DNA of 64,000 nt from positions 62,001 through 126,000 of the forward strand of contig SAYS01000006.1 in NCBI GenBank assembly GCA_004015825.1, written 5' to 3'. This DNA is from Halovenus amylolytica (lineage in GTDB: Archaea > Halobacteriota > Halobacteria > Halobacteriales > Haloarculaceae). Below, one piece after another: positions 16,142 to 24,998 of the stretch. The notes under the pieces were generated by a model. It saw only the letters and a list, made by a program, of their open reading frames with translations, searched no databases and was not told the origin of the DNA. Position 1 is the stretch's first letter. Every line of letters begins with the position of its first letter. A program made the position numbers and the translations under genes.

Positions 16142-17488
16142 GTGAGTGAGCTCTCCCTCAGCTTCGATGCGGGAACGATCCGCGTCGAGGGTGCAGAGGC
16201 GATCGAGTTGCCGGCGCTCGATCTCGAATCTGATCCGCGCTCGAACACCGGCCGGCTCCCTGCCGTCCAGTACGCCCAGCTGGTCGACCGTCTCCGCGAG
16301 CAGGGTGTTTCCGTCGACGATCGCGTATTCGATCTCCCCGATCTCGATCTCGACTCGGCCTACCAGCTCCGGGAGTATCAGGAGGAGGCGCTCACTGCCT
16401 GGCGGAGGAACGACAACCGTGGGGTGCTCGAACTGCCGACCGGGAGCGGCAAGACCGTTATCGGACTCGCCGCAATCGAGGCGCTCGGGACGCCCACGCT
16501 CGTCGTCGTCCCGACGATCGATCTGCTCGACCAGTGGGGCGACGAACTCGCAGAGTCCTTCGACGTTCCGATCGGCCGCCTCGGCGGTGGAACACAGCAG
16601 ATCGAGGATATCACGGTCTCGACGTACGACTCGGCGTATCTGCGAGCCGAAGATATCGGCGACCGGTTCGGACTGGTCGTCTTCGACGAGGTCCACCACC
16701 TCGGCGGCGAGGGCTACCGCGATATCGCCCGCCTGCTCGCCGCGCCGGCCCGACTCGGGCTCACCGCGACGTTCGAACGACCCGACGGCGCCGAGGAGAC
16801 GGTCGCCGAACTGATCGGCGACGTCGTCTACCGACTCGATCCCGAAGAACTCGCTGGCGACTATCTCGCGGCCTACGACATCAAACGGATCGAGGTCGCC
16901 CTGACGCCCGAGGAGCGCGAAACCTACGAACAGAACCAGGAGATCTTCACCGACTATCTCGCCCAGTCGAATATCCAGTTACGTTCCGGCAGTGACTACC
17001 AGGAACTGGTCAAACGTTCCGGCACCGATCCGCAGGCACGCGAGGCGTTGCTCGCGAAACAGCGCGCACGGGACGTCATGATGAACGCCGAGCGGAAGGT
17101 CGACCGACTGACCGAGATTCTCGACCGCCATCGCGCGGACCGGATCATCGTCTTCACCGCCCACACGGATCTGGTTTACCGCCTTTCGGAGCGGTTTCTC
17201 ATCCCGGCGATCACCAACGAAACGGCTGCGAGTGAGCGCCGGCGGATTCTCGACCGCTTCCGCGAGGGCACCTACTCCCGTGTCGTCACTGCGAACGTTC
17301 TCGACGAGGGGGTCGACGTGCCTGCGGCAAATGTCGCGGTCGTGCTCTCGGGGTCGGGCAGCGAACGCGAGTTCACGCAACGACTCGGCCGGATCCTTCG
17401 ACCGACCGCAGACGACAGACGGGCAATTCTGTACGAACTCGTCACCGAGGAAACTGCAGAAGAACGTGTCGCACGTCGGCGGCGGTGA
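16142..17488 (+). CDS. XPB/Rad25-type DNA helicase
   Basis: 448-residue superfamily 2 helicase of the archaeal XPB type: a short N-terminal region, Walker A LPTGSGKT (about residues 98-105), DEVHH (182-186), LTATF as motif III, and QRLGRILRP as motif VI near the C-terminus. Start codon is GTG 16142. Archaeal XPB pairs with the nuclease Bax1 to unwind and cut DNA in a nucleotide-excision-type repair. A Bax1-family gene lies 1.2 kb downstream on the same strand, with a dehydratase gene (opposite strand) and a small unknown gene between. Confidence 0.92.
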   Translation: MSELSLSFDAGTIRVEGAEAIELPALDLESDPRSNTGRLPAVQYAQLVDRLREQGVSVDDRVFDLPDLDLDSAYQLREYQEEALTAWRRNDNRGVLELPTGSGKTVIGLAAIEALGTPTLVVVPTIDLLDQWGDELAESFDVPIGRLGGGTQQIEDITVSTYDSAYLRAEDIGDRFGLVVFDEVHHLGGEGYRDIARLLAAPARLGLTATFERPDGAEETVAELIGDVVYRLDPEELAGDYLAAYDIKRIEVALTPEERETYEQNQEIFTDYLAQSNIQLRSGSDYQELVKRSGTDPQAREALLAKQRARDVMMNAERKVDRLTEILDRHRADRIIVFTAHTDLVYRLSERFLIPAITNETAASERRRILDRFREGTYSRVVTANVLDEGVDVPAANVAVVLSGSGSEREFTQRLGRILRPTADDRRAILYELVTEETAEERVARRRR

Positions 17489-17521
17489 CGACCGTTTCTC
17501 GATACCGGCACATCCGATAGA

Positions 17522-18145
17522 TCAGTCGTCGTCCTCGGAGACGTCCTCGACGAGCACGACTGCTTCGCCATCGATTGCTGTCTTCTCACCGTCCACAACG
17601 CGTGTCTGGAGCCGATACTGGTTGTTGCCGAGATCCTCGATAATCTCGCACTCGGCGGTCACACGGTCGCCGACCCGGACCGGGTTGTGAAACTCCAGAT
17701 CCTGTGAGAGATAGATGACGAGCCCGGGAATCCGTGCTAGCGCGGCGCTGATCAGCCCGCCGACGAGCGTTCCGTGGGCGATGCGGCCCTTGAATCGCGT
17801 CTCCTCGGCGAACTCGTCGTCGAGATGGAGCGGGTTCGTGTCACCGCTCGCGGCGGCGAACCGTCTGATGTCCTCGTCGCTGATCGTCTTCGTGAACTCG
17901 AAGTAGTCGCCGACTGTGAGTTCTGTGGGATCGTCCGCGCTCGTCTCCGAGTGCCACTCCGGCAGCTCCGCGGCCGGCTCGATCTGGTCGATCGACGGCT
18001 CCGCTGTAGACTCCTCACTGCCCGACGACGGAAGATTCCACGCCTGTACTGCTGCCCTGTTGACGGTCAGGGCACTCTCGACGAACTGGGTCGAGGTCTC
18101 GGCCCAGTTGTCGAGTAGGGGGTTTCCGTACCAGTTTGTGCTCAT
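17522..18145 (-). CDS. MaoC-like (R)-specific enoyl-CoA hydratase
   Basis: 207 residues. The C-terminal hot-dog domain carries the hydratase signature: Asp and His in ASGDTNPLHLDDEFA, then RIAHGTLVGGLISAAL. Members (PhaJ-like) convert enoyl-CoA to (R)-3-hydroxyacyl-CoA for polyhydroxyalkanoate synthesis or reverse. The N-terminal 35 residues (NWYGNPLLDNWAETSTQFVES) form an amphipathic helix that resembles granule-associated proteins of that pathway, so granule binding is possible. A polyhydroxyalkanoate-type depolymerase and hydroxybutyrate dehydrogenase occur at 41-43 kb. I chose ATG 18145; a TATA-like element inside 10-bp repeats lies about 25 bp upstream. Confidence 0.85.
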   Translation of the reverse strand: MSTNWYGNPLLDNWAETSTQFVESALTVNRAAVQAWNLPSSGSEESTAEPSIDQIEPAAELPEWHSETSADDPTELTVGDYFEFTKTISDEDIRRFAAASGDTNPLHLDDEFAEETRFKGRIAHGTLVGGLISAALARIPGLVIYLSQDLEFHNPVRVGDRVTAECEIIEDLGNNQYRLQTRVVDGEKTAIDGEAVVLVEDVSEDDD

Positions 18146-18151
18146 ACTGTC

Positions 18152-18181
18152 TAATGGCATTGAATGGTATTAAATGGTATT
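18152..18181. repeat. Three tandem 10-bp units in a promoter region
   Basis: taatggcatt, gaatggtatt and aaatggtatt follow each other with no gap, so the aatggYatt core recurs once per helical turn. The array covers the TATA position for the hydratase gene at 18145. A regulator could bind cooperatively on one DNA face; this is inferred. Confidence 0.5.
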
Positions 18182-18279
18182 GGTTGGTCCCACACACTGG
18201 GAACAGCTCGGCGTGTCGCTGGTCTGGCGGTCGTCGGGCGCAGGAACAGGTACATACCGATCCCTGCCGAAGAAAGAAC

Positions 18280-18660
18280 GTGTCCGAGCATTCGCCAGAG
18301 ATACCGCTGTACGAGGGACAGCAAGCCATCGAGGAGGCCTACCAGCTGGCCGAAACCGAGCAGGAGCCGTTTTTTGCCGTCGAGCGGTACGAAGAGGGGT
18401 ACGCGATCACGTTCGATCTGTTGCCGGCCGGCAAACAGCTCGCGCCGACAGCACGCAAGGAGGTCCAGACCAGACTCACCCACCAGATCGAACAGATCGT
18501 CGGTGACAGCTCCCTGCCCACGACCGAGGTGAGCAAGTCAGTCAACGATTCGCTGGGGAGCGTCTCGCTTTTCGACCGCGAGGAGAGCGCCCGCCGGGTC
18601 GCCAGGGCCGTTGCACCGATCGTCCTCGACGAGGCCAACTGGGTCGACGCTTCTCGATAA
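18280..18660 (+). CDS. Conserved-looking hypothetical between XPB and Bax1 genes
   Basis: 126 residues from GTG 18280 (SEHSPEIPLYEGQQAIEEAY). It has no membrane segment and no motif I recognise. It looks like a small alpha/beta protein with an acidic helix near residue 15 and a C-terminal ESARRVARAVAPIVLDEANW helix. It is on the same strand as the XPB helicase upstream and only 41 bp before the Bax1 start, so co-transcription with Bax1 is likely and a link to DNA repair is possible. A tacatac TATA-like element is about 30 bp before the start. Confidence 0.65.
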   Translation: MSEHSPEIPLYEGQQAIEEAYQLAETEQEPFFAVERYEEGYAITFDLLPAGKQLAPTARKEVQTRLTHQIEQIVGDSSLPTTEVSKSVNDSLGSVSLFDREESARRVARAVAPIVLDEANWVDASR

Positions 18661-18701
18661 CTCCCGGGCTGTTTTTGAGCCTCGCGGACGGAGACTCTCC
18701 T

Positions 18702-20198
18702 GTGCTGACGAAGGATCTGCTCCGGCTCTCCCGGCGCGGTGGCGGCTACCAGCCACAGTTTGCCACCGACAGCGACGAATCTCTCGCGGGCCGGGTGATC
18801 GGCTGTTATCAGGGCCACGTTGGTGAGATGCGAAGCGATCTACAGGATGCGCTCACTGCCATCGAACGCGACAGCGACGATTTCAAACTCGTCCGGGGCT
18901 TTGCGAAACTGCTCGACCGGGAGGCAGCCTGGGAGACAGACGCCGCGATCGAGCCACCCCGTGCCCGCGAGGCCGCTTTCGAAGCCGCCGAGGCAGTCAA
19001 TGTCGTCACGGAAACCGAGCGCGAGCAGGCACTCGAACGCGCTGCGGACAGCCTCGATTCGACTGCTGATGCGGTCGAACGCTCGCTGTACGCCGACCGA
19101 GAGCGTCGCGAGAATCTCACAGACCTGACCGTTCGCTGGACCCCTGTCGAACTGGTCGATCGGTACAATCTCTCGCTCGCCCAGACGGCGCTTTTCGATT
19201 CGACCGAGGTTCGCATCCGGAGCTCCGACCCGCGGGAACTGATCTCGGCGATCAAGTGGCACGGGCTGATGTACGAGGTCCACAGCGAGGACGGCGACTG
19301 GGAGATCGTCGTGACGGGGCCGGACTCCCTGTTCAGGTCGACCCGGCGGTACGGAACGCGGTTTGCCAAACTCCTCCGGACAGTCGCCAGCGCCGCCGAG
19401 TGGAACCTCACCGCGACTATCGACGACCGTGGGACCGAGCGGACGATGCAACTTTCGGACGACGATCCGGTCACGGTTCCCGATGCTGCCCCCGAGGTCA
19501 GCTTCGACAGCGAGGTCGAGGCGGATTTCGCGGCCCGGTTCCAGTCGCTCGATCTGGACTGGGAACTCGTCCGGGAGCCGGAACCGCTCGTCGTCGGCGA
19601 GAGTGTGATGATCCCGGATTTCGCCTTCGACTATAGATTCGCCGACTACCGGCTCTTTTTCGAGATCATGGGTTTCTGGACGCCCGAGTACGTCGAGAAG
19701 AAACTCGACCAGCTCGAAGCGGTCGACGGCGTAGAGATGCTCGTCGCCGTCGACGAGAGCCTGGGCGTGAGCGAGGAGATCGAGGCCCGGGATCACCGGG
19801 CGATCACCTACTCGGAGTCGATCCGGCTCAAAGACGTTCGCTCGGTCCTGCGGCGCTACGAGGACGATCTGGAGCGTGCATCTGTCGCCGACCTGCCCGA
19901 CGAACTCGTACCGGACGCGGATACGATCTCACTGGCGGCGCTGGCTTCGGAGTACGGCGTGAGCGAGTCTGCACTCGACGATCTCTCTTTCCCCGACCAC
20001 GAGCAGGTCGGACGGACACTGGTTCGGCCGAGCGTGCTGGACGACATCGGCGCCAGACTCGACGCGGGGATGTCGCTCGAAACGGCCGAGGAGATCCTGG
20101 CAGAACACGATCTGTCCGAGACCAGTGCGGTACTCGCCGAACTCGGATACCGTGTCGAGTGGGAGGGACTCGGCGGCGGGACGGTGCAGAAACGCTGA
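18702..20198 (+). CDS. Bax1-family nuclease (DUF790)
   Basis: 498 residues of the DUF790 family, the archaeal XPB-associated nuclease Bax1. The N-terminus LTKDLLRLSRRGGGYQPQF is typical and fixes GTG 18702 as the best start, although the frame opens at TTG 18675. The nuclease core appears near residues 300-340, with VMIPDFAFDY and LFFEIMGFWTPEYVEKKL giving the Asp and Glu of a PD-(D/E)XK-like fold. A C-terminal winged region follows. Known members bind XPB and cut next to unwound DNA. Paired here with the helicase gene at 16142. Confidence 0.92.
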   Translation: MLTKDLLRLSRRGGGYQPQFATDSDESLAGRVIGCYQGHVGEMRSDLQDALTAIERDSDDFKLVRGFAKLLDREAAWETDAAIEPPRAREAAFEAAEAVNVVTETEREQALERAADSLDSTADAVERSLYADRERRENLTDLTVRWTPVELVDRYNLSLAQTALFDSTEVRIRSSDPRELISAIKWHGLMYEVHSEDGDWEIVVTGPDSLFRSTRRYGTRFAKLLRTVASAAEWNLTATIDDRGTERTMQLSDDDPVTVPDAAPEVSFDSEVEADFAARFQSLDLDWELVREPEPLVVGESVMIPDFAFDYRFADYRLFFEIMGFWTPEYVEKKLDQLEAVDGVEMLVAVDESLGVSEEIEARDHRAITYSESIRLKDVRSVLRRYEDDLERASVADLPDELVPDADTISLAALASEYGVSESALDDLSFPDHEQVGRTLVRPSVLDDIGARLDAGMSLETAEEILAEHDLSETSAVLAELGYRVEWEGLGGGTVQKR

Positions 20199-20200
20199 CT

Positions 20201-20713
20201 CTAGAGCTCGCGTCGCCGGCCTTTCGGTACCATCGACCGGAGTTCGCCGTAGGTAAAGAGGCCGACACCGATCGGTTCGGGCTCGCCAGCGAGGTCGTGG
20301 GTCACGATCAGGTATCCCCAGTCGCCGTCCCAGTCGATCTCCTGATCCTCGCCGGCCATGAACTGTTTCGCTCGCCCCGCTGTGAGATGGAGTCGGTTTT
20401 TCGTGGCGTGGTGACCGAACCGCTGGACAGCCTCCAGTGTGGGTTTCCAGTGCTCCTGACGGGTTCGCAGGGCCGTCATCCCCAGCCCCTCGATATCGAC
20501 AGGTGAGGTAAGATCACCGTTGAACGCCCAGATCTTCCCTGCACCGCGCTCCCAGAACGTGTACGACTCGAACACTGTCGGTTCGATGCCGAACCGCTCC
20601 TCGAACCAGTCCAGTATCTCCTGGCGAGTGGCCCGGCCCTCGACAGTTCGCTCGGCTGCGGTCGCGGGCACTCTGTCGAACTGGGTGCTGACGTTCGTGG
20701 CCTGGTCGCTCAT
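20201..20713 (-). CDS. PUA-like C-terminal module of an RsmF-type RNA methyltransferase, as a separate gene
   Basis: 170 residues. Segments IWAFNGDLTSP, GLGMTALRTRQEHWKPTLEAV (residues 82-102), NRLHLTAGRAKQFMAGE and GYLIVTHDLAGEPEPIGVGLF resemble the C-terminal PUA-like RNA-binding domain that is fused to the catalytic domain in bacterial RsmF/NOP2-type m5C methyltransferases. Here its start codon overlaps the methyltransferase stop (ATGA at 20710-20713), so the two are translated together and probably form one enzyme from two chains. The frame is open further upstream but only over the neighbouring gene. Confidence 0.75.
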   Translation of the reverse strand: MSDQATNVSTQFDRVPATAAERTVEGRATRQEILDWFEERFGIEPTVFESYTFWERGAGKIWAFNGDLTSPVDIEGLGMTALRTRQEHWKPTLEAVQRFGHHATKNRLHLTAGRAKQFMAGEDQEIDWDGDWGYLIVTHDLAGEPEPIGVGLFTYGELRSMVPKGRRREL

Positions 20714-21639
20714 CAGCCGGTCACCTCCAGTTTCGCACAGCAAAAGCCACCCGTGTCGTTGAGATGCGGGTAGATCCGTTTGGCGTGTGTAACGCTCTCG
20801 TCGAATGCCATCGGTTCGTCGAGGTGGTCGTCGTCCCATTCTGTGACACCGGGCGCTGCCTCCAGTCCGATCTCGAAGGGCACGACTCGGCAGTCTTCCG
20901 CTTCGAGGACGTAATCGAGGACGGCCTCGTTTTCCTCGGGTGCGAAGGTGCACGTCGAGTAGACGACGGTGCCGCCCTCGCGTGTGGCCTGGATCGCTCG
21001 CCGGAGGATGCCCTTCTGGACGCCAGCCGTGCCCTGGACCTGCTCGTAGTTCCACTCGTCGAGTACGTCGGCGTTTTTCCGGATCGTCCCCTCACACGAG
21101 CAGGGGACATCCACCAGCGCACGGTCGTAGGGTTCACTATCGAACGGTTTCAGCGAGTGGTTGCGTGCGTCCTCGACGGTGAGTGCGAGATTCGTCACGC
21201 CCAGTCGTTCGGCGTTCGAGCGCAGGGCGGAGACACGACCCATGTTGTTGTCGGTGGCGACGAGCAGGCCGCGGTCGTCCATCAGCGCCGCGAGCTGGCT
21301 CGTCTTGCTTCCCGGCGCGGCACAGGCATCCCAGACGCGTTCGCCGGGTTGCGGGTCGAGTACCGTCGCCGGCAGCGCCGAGACCTCCTCCTGGCCGTGG
21401 AGCCAGCCGTGGACGTACGGCCAGTTCGCGCCGGGCTGATCCACGGGGAGTCGCAGGAGGCCCGGCAGCCAGTCGGTCTCTTCGTATGCGATGCCTGCGT
21501 CGTCGAGTGCGACTTTTCCGCGTTCGACGGTCGTCTTGATCGTGTTGACGCGAACGGCGGAGGGGAGCGGCCGCTCACAGGCCTCGCGAAAGGCCTCGAC
21601 GTCGTCGATGAGCGGCTCGTACCGTTCGAGAACGGTCAT
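20713..21639 (-). CDS. RsmB/NOP-family RNA (cytosine-5) methyltransferase
   Basis: 308 residues. An N-terminal RNA-binding part (PSAVRVNTIK) precedes the Rossmann-fold methyltransferase: SAM motif VWDACAAPGSKTSQLAAL, then VDVPCSCEGTIRKN with the PC catalytic motif and YSTCTFAPEENE with the second catalytic cysteine. It methylates cytosine C5 in rRNA or tRNA; which one cannot be told. ATG 21639 gives a natural N-terminus. It forms an overlapping pair with the PUA-like gene downstream. Confidence 0.92.
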   Translation of the reverse strand: MTVLERYEPLIDDVEAFREACERPLPSAVRVNTIKTTVERGKVALDDAGIAYEETDWLPGLLRLPVDQPGANWPYVHGWLHGQEEVSALPATVLDPQPGERVWDACAAPGSKTSQLAALMDDRGLLVATDNNMGRVSALRSNAERLGVTNLALTVEDARNHSLKPFDSEPYDRALVDVPCSCEGTIRKNADVLDEWNYEQVQGTAGVQKGILRRAIQATREGGTVVYSTCTFAPEENEAVLDYVLEAEDCRVVPFEIGLEAAPGVTEWDDDHLDEPMAFDESVTHAKRIYPHLNDTGGFCCAKLEVTG

Positions 21640-21755
21640 TGCCCGCCCTACTCCGTGCCGGTGTTTGTGGGTTTCGACTCCCGGTCGGAGCGTTCGCCGC
21701 CAGCAGACCACTCCAGATCCAAAGAAAATTGACCACGCAGACCTGACCCACGGAT

Positions 21756-22433
21756 ATGGCCGTTGCAAACCGCGTCAGAGATGGGATCCGGGCGCGCCCG
21801 CTCGTGATAACCGCTATCTTGTCCATCCTCGGGTACATCCTCGTCATCGGGACGTTCGCCGGGGCGTTCGACTTCTATCCCGAACTGTCCGCAGACGGTG
21901 TCCGACTCTTCGCCCACGCGATCGCAGTCATCAACTCCCTCGCACTGGGGGCCCTGCTCCTCGGCGTCTACTACGTCAAAAACGGGGCGTATCGCAAACA
22001 CCGCGCAGCGATGCTCACCGCCTTCGGGCTGATCTTGCTCTTTCTGGTCGTCTACCTGACCAAGGTCGGCGGCGGCTTCGAGCGCGAGATCGTCGGCGCA
22101 CCGACGGGAATCTACGAGGCGTATCTGGCGATGCTCGCGATCCACATCCTGCTCTCGATTCTCTCGGTCCCAGTCGTCCTCTACGTAATCTTGCTGGGGT
22201 TGACTCACTCTTTCTCGGAGCTCGCCGAGACGAACAAGGCCCGTGTCGGGCGGATCGCAGCCAGCGCGTGGATTCTCAGCCTGGCACTCGGCATCGTCAC
22301 CTATCTGCTGCTCAACCACGTTTACGGTGCACAGCCCCGGGAGCCACGCGGTGCCCTGTTGCTGCTGGCTGTCGGTACTGCGCCGGCGAGGGCGTATCTG
22401 CGCTCCGTCGCCAGTTCGCTGGCCCTGTCGTGA
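21756..22433 (+). CDS. DUF420-family membrane protein
   Basis: 225 residues with about five or six hydrophobic helices. The pattern with conserved His in [22 protein letters not shown] and [16 protein letters not shown] is that of DUF420 (COG2322) proteins. Relatives occur near cytochrome oxidase genes and are linked to their assembly; no oxidase gene is nearby here, so that role is only suggestive. It is divergent from the methyltransferase pair. Confidence 0.8.
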   Translation: MAVANRVRDGIRARPLVITAILSILGYILVIGTFAGAFDFYPELSADGVRLFAHAIAVINSLALGALLLGVYYVKNGAYRKHRAAMLTAFGLILLFLVVYLTKVGGGFEREIVGAPTGIYEAYLAMLAIHILLSILSVPVVLYVILLGLTHSFSELAETNKARVGRIAASAWILSLALGIVTYLLLNHVYGAQPREPRGALLLLAVGTAPARAYLRSVASSLALS

Positions 22434-22566
22434 GCGGGGTGTGACGGGTCGACTTCAACCGTCCTGCCGACAAAACGGCCCCGAAACTCAAAATGTCCGA
22501 CGTACACCCGGGTCAGCACGCCGACCCGAGCCAGTTTTGCGATCTGTGGTCGCCCTCCCGACAGTG

Positions 22567-22575
22567 TTTAATATT
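22567..22575 (+). promoter_or_regulatory. TATA element of the aIF1 gene
   Basis: tttaatatt centred 29 bp before the ATG at 22600, the expected place for a leaderless or near-leaderless archaeal message. Confidence 0.55.
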
Positions 22576-22599
22576 TCCGTTTCGTACAGCCAAACTGTA

Positions 22600-22893
22600 A
22601 TGTCGGAAGTCTGCTCGACGTGTGGGCTGCCCGAAGAGCTTTGCGTCTGCGAAGATGTCGCCAAAGACTCCCAGGAGATCAGCATCCACATCGACGAGCG
22701 CCGCTACGGAAAAGAGGTAACGATCATCGAAGGATTCGACCCCAGTGACGTCGATATGGACAGTCTGTCCTCGGACCTGAAATCGAAGTTCGCCTGCGGG
22801 GGGACAGTCGACGATGGACAGATCGAACTCCAGGGGAACCATCTCGGCCGGGTGGAAGATTTCCTCCGGGACCAGGGATTCAACGTTGCCTAG
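22600..22893 (+). CDS. Translation initiation factor aIF1 (SUI1)
   Basis: 97 residues of the SUI1/eIF1 family. It has an N-terminal pair of cysteine motifs ([13 protein letters not shown]), which haloarchaeal and other archaeal aIF1 proteins carry as a small zinc-binding extension, and the core [25 protein letters not shown] and [13 protein letters not shown]. It binds the 30S P-site region and controls start-codon choice. I chose ATG 22600 over a long upstream open frame because of the TATA 29 bp before it and the typical N-terminus. Confidence 0.93.
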   Translation: MSEVCSTCGLPEELCVCEDVAKDSQEISIHIDERRYGKEVTIIEGFDPSDVDMDSLSSDLKSKFACGGTVDDGQIELQGNHLGRVEDFLRDQGFNVA

Positions 22894-22976
22894 CTGACTG
22901 ATCTTTTGTGGCTGCCGACTGGTCGCGCTGCCACACTGTCGCTGCTTCGTTCTGTCGGTAGTCACGGCTCCGTCGA

Positions 22977-23594
22977 TCAGAAGAATTTGAACAGATCGTC
23001 GCGCTGGGCGTCGTGGAGATGCTCGCGGATCGCCTCGTTCAGCGCCTCGATATTGCCGCGTTTGGCGCTGATCGGTGCGATGGTCTCCTGCCACTGCTCC
23101 CAGGGGGGCATCAGCCCGAACCGGTCGCCGATCTCGTTGAGTCGGGCGTCCCGGTCGTCGACCTTGTCCATCTTGTTGACGGCGATCACGGGCGTGATCC
23201 CGACATCCCGGAGGAAGTGGTAGAGTTCGACAGTGTGTGGGATCGAATCCGGGCCGGTGTGGCGGTCGATGATGTCGATCGCCGCCTTCCCGTCGAGGAC
23301 GATCACGCCGACGAGGATGTTGTCGGCGTACTCCTCGATGTACTGCACGATGTCGGTTTTGATCGCCTCGCGGACGTCCTCGGGGACACCTTTCATGAAC
23401 CCGAAGCCGGGCAGGTCGGTGAGCATGAAATCCTCCGGTGCCCAGTCGTAGTGGTTGGGTTTGCGAGTCACGCCCGGGCGTTGCCCGGTATCGAAGCTGT
23501 GGCCCGTGATCTCTCGCATCAGCGTCGACTTGCCGACGTTGGATCGTCCGACGAGGACGATCTCGTCCGTGCGATCCGGTCGTGTCTCGAACAT
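22977..23594 (-). CDS. engB: GTP-binding protein EngB
   Basis: 205 residues of the EngB/YihA TRAFAC GTPase family. G1 is [10 protein letters not shown] at about residue 16, the switch segment is [12 protein letters not shown]3 is DLPGFGF, G4 is NKMDKV and G5 is near APISAKRGN. Bacterial relatives take part in ribosome large-subunit assembly. ATG 23594 places the G1 motif at the usual distance from the N-terminus; the upstream extension of the frame lacks similarity. Confidence 0.93.
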   Translation of the reverse strand: MFETRPDRTDEIVLVGRSNVGKSTLMREITGHSFDTGQRPGVTRKPNHYDWAPEDFMLTDLPGFGFMKGVPEDVREAIKTDIVQYIEEYADNILVGVIVLDGKAAIDIIDRHTGPDSIPHTVELYHFLRDVGITPVIAVNKMDKVDDRDARLNEIGDRFGLMPPWEQWQETIAPISAKRGNIEALNEAIREHLHDAQRDDLFKFF

Positions 23595-23706
23595 ACCGAT
23601 CCTTGGATACCGACTCTGAAAGCGTACCCGGTCCGGGGCTCTACAGTGCCGTCGACACGCTCGAAGTCGTGACTGGGTGGCAGCGAAACGAATAAAAACG
23701 GCGGAC

Positions 23707-23952
23707 TCAGGCGTACGTTTCTTCGAGATACTCGACGATATCGTTGCTTTCGGCCATCCCTTCGACGCCGTGTTCCTCGTCCACGAGGACGGGGACACCT
23801 GTCTGCCCGCTGATTTTCTCTACTTCGGTCCGCTCGCTGTGCGATCGCGGGACCATATGAGACTCGTATTCGAGGTCGAGTTCGTCGAGTTTGTCGGTCA
23901 CTTTTGCACAGTACGGACAGCCTTCGAGTTCGTACAGTTCGAGGTTTGCCAT
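23707..23952 (-). CDS. Glutaredoxin-like protein
   Basis: 81 residues from ATG 23952: [15 protein letters not shown] with CPYC active-site cysteines (residues 12 and 15), cis-proline in [11 protein letters not shown] and [16 protein letters not shown] near the end. This matches the glutaredoxin/GST-N-terminal fold. Many haloarchaea lack glutathione and use gamma-glutamylcysteine, so the reductant is uncertain. An in-frame ATG lies one codon upstream (23955). Confidence 0.88.
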   Translation of the reverse strand: MANLELYELEGCPYCAKVTDKLDELDLEYESHMVPRSHSERTEVEKISGQTGVPVLVDEEHGVEGMAESNDIVEYLEETYA

Positions 23953-24034
23953 CATCTTCGATAGGTGATGCGGATACAAGAAACGGACGGTACTGTGTCC
24001 GTAGAATACACGAGCGAACTGGTCGAAGCGACGA

Positions 24035-24568
24035 TCACTCCGGTCGGTCGGCGTCGGCGAGCAACTGCGAGGCGGTCAACAGTGACTGGAGTTCGATATC
24101 GTGTTTGGCCAGGTTCTCTGCTGCACCTTCCTCGCGGTCGACGACCACCAGCACGCGATCGACAACTACTCCCGCATCGCGGAGTGCCTCGACGGCATCG
24201 ATTGCGCTCTGCCCGGTCGTCGCGATGTCTTCGAGGACGACGATCTCCTCGCCGTCCTCGAACCGACCTTCGATCTGGTTGCCCGTGCCGTACTCTTTTG
24301 CCTTCTTCCGGACGATGACGTAGGGGTTGCCCGATTCGACGCTCGTCGCGGCGGTCAGCGGGACGGCTCCGAGGGCGACCCCACCGAGGGTCGTGTCGCC
24401 GACCCGTTCGGCGAAGGCTTCGGCGATGGCCGCCAGACAGTCGGGGTCGGTGTTGAAGATGTACTTGTCGACGTAGTAGTCACTCGTCCCGCCGTGTGAG
24501 AGTTCGAACTCGCCGAATTTTACTGCATCTACCTCGCGGAGGAGATCGATCAGCGACTGCGTATCCAT
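24035..24568 (-). CDS. pyrE: Orotate phosphoribosyltransferase
   Basis: 177 residues. It joins PRPP to orotate to give OMP in pyrimidine synthesis. The PRPP loop is [13 protein letters not shown]; other family segments are [32 protein letters not shown] and [19 protein letters not shown] (residues 82-100). Length and sequence match the PyrE2 type used as a selectable marker in haloarchaea. It stands alone here, with no other pyrimidine gene adjacent apart from carA 13 kb away. Confidence 0.95.
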   Translation of the reverse strand: MDTQSLIDLLREVDAVKFGEFELSHGGTSDYYVDKYIFNTDPDCLAAIAEAFAERVGDTTLGGVALGAVPLTAATSVESGNPYVIVRKKAKEYGTGNQIEGRFEDGEEIVVLEDIATTGQSAIDAVEALRDAGVVVDRVLVVVDREEGAAENLAKHDIELQSLLTASQLLADADRPE

Positions 24569-24660
24569 ACCTCGGGCAAGGATGTGGCTCCTTTTGGATT
24601 TGCCGGTTGGCGTTTCTGAGCGTGTGGTATCAGTGGTTCTGAATGAGTGGGCTTGGATTT

Positions 24661-24918
24661 GAACAGCAAGAAAGCCCCGGGCAGCTAAGATCCCGCGACT
24701 CGTTGCGCGCGCTCGCTACGCTCGCGTGCTTACGTCGTCGGGGTTCGCTTAGCTGCCCGCCCCTTTCAGTCCCGCCCAGCCTGGAAAATTACGTCAGGCG
24801 GGACTGAAAGGGGCCGGTCGCTCGCAGAGCGAGATGACGCAAGCACTGCAGCGAACGCAGTGAGCGAAGGGCGCAGCGAGTCGCAGCCTGCGAGCGACCG
24901 GGGGCTTTCTTGCTGTTC
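24661..24918. repeat. Three-armed nested inverted-repeat element
   Basis: A perfect 18-bp outer inverted repeat (gaacagcaagaaagcccc at 24661-24678 and its complement at 24901-24918) encloses three further inverted repeats placed end to end: 11 bp (24679-24689 with 24748-24758), 17 bp perfect (24760-24776 with 24797-24813) and 13 bp (24815-24827 with 24888-24900). Nearly every base outside the loops is paired, giving a cloverleaf-like layout. No coding frame is convincing. It occupies most of the 424-bp gap between pyrE and the phosphohexomutase gene. It could be nested MITEs or a structured RNA. Confidence 0.7.
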
Positions 24919-24998
24919 CCAACAATTCCGGTAGCCCAATCTACTACTCCCCCTAGGAGCGCAACCACTATGCCGGCCGGGTACACAAGTCCATGCGA

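Noticed and set aside
24661..24918. Nested inverted repeats considered as a simple transcription terminator
   Set aside because: At 258 bp with four coordinated stems it is far larger than archaeal terminators, which depend on T-runs.
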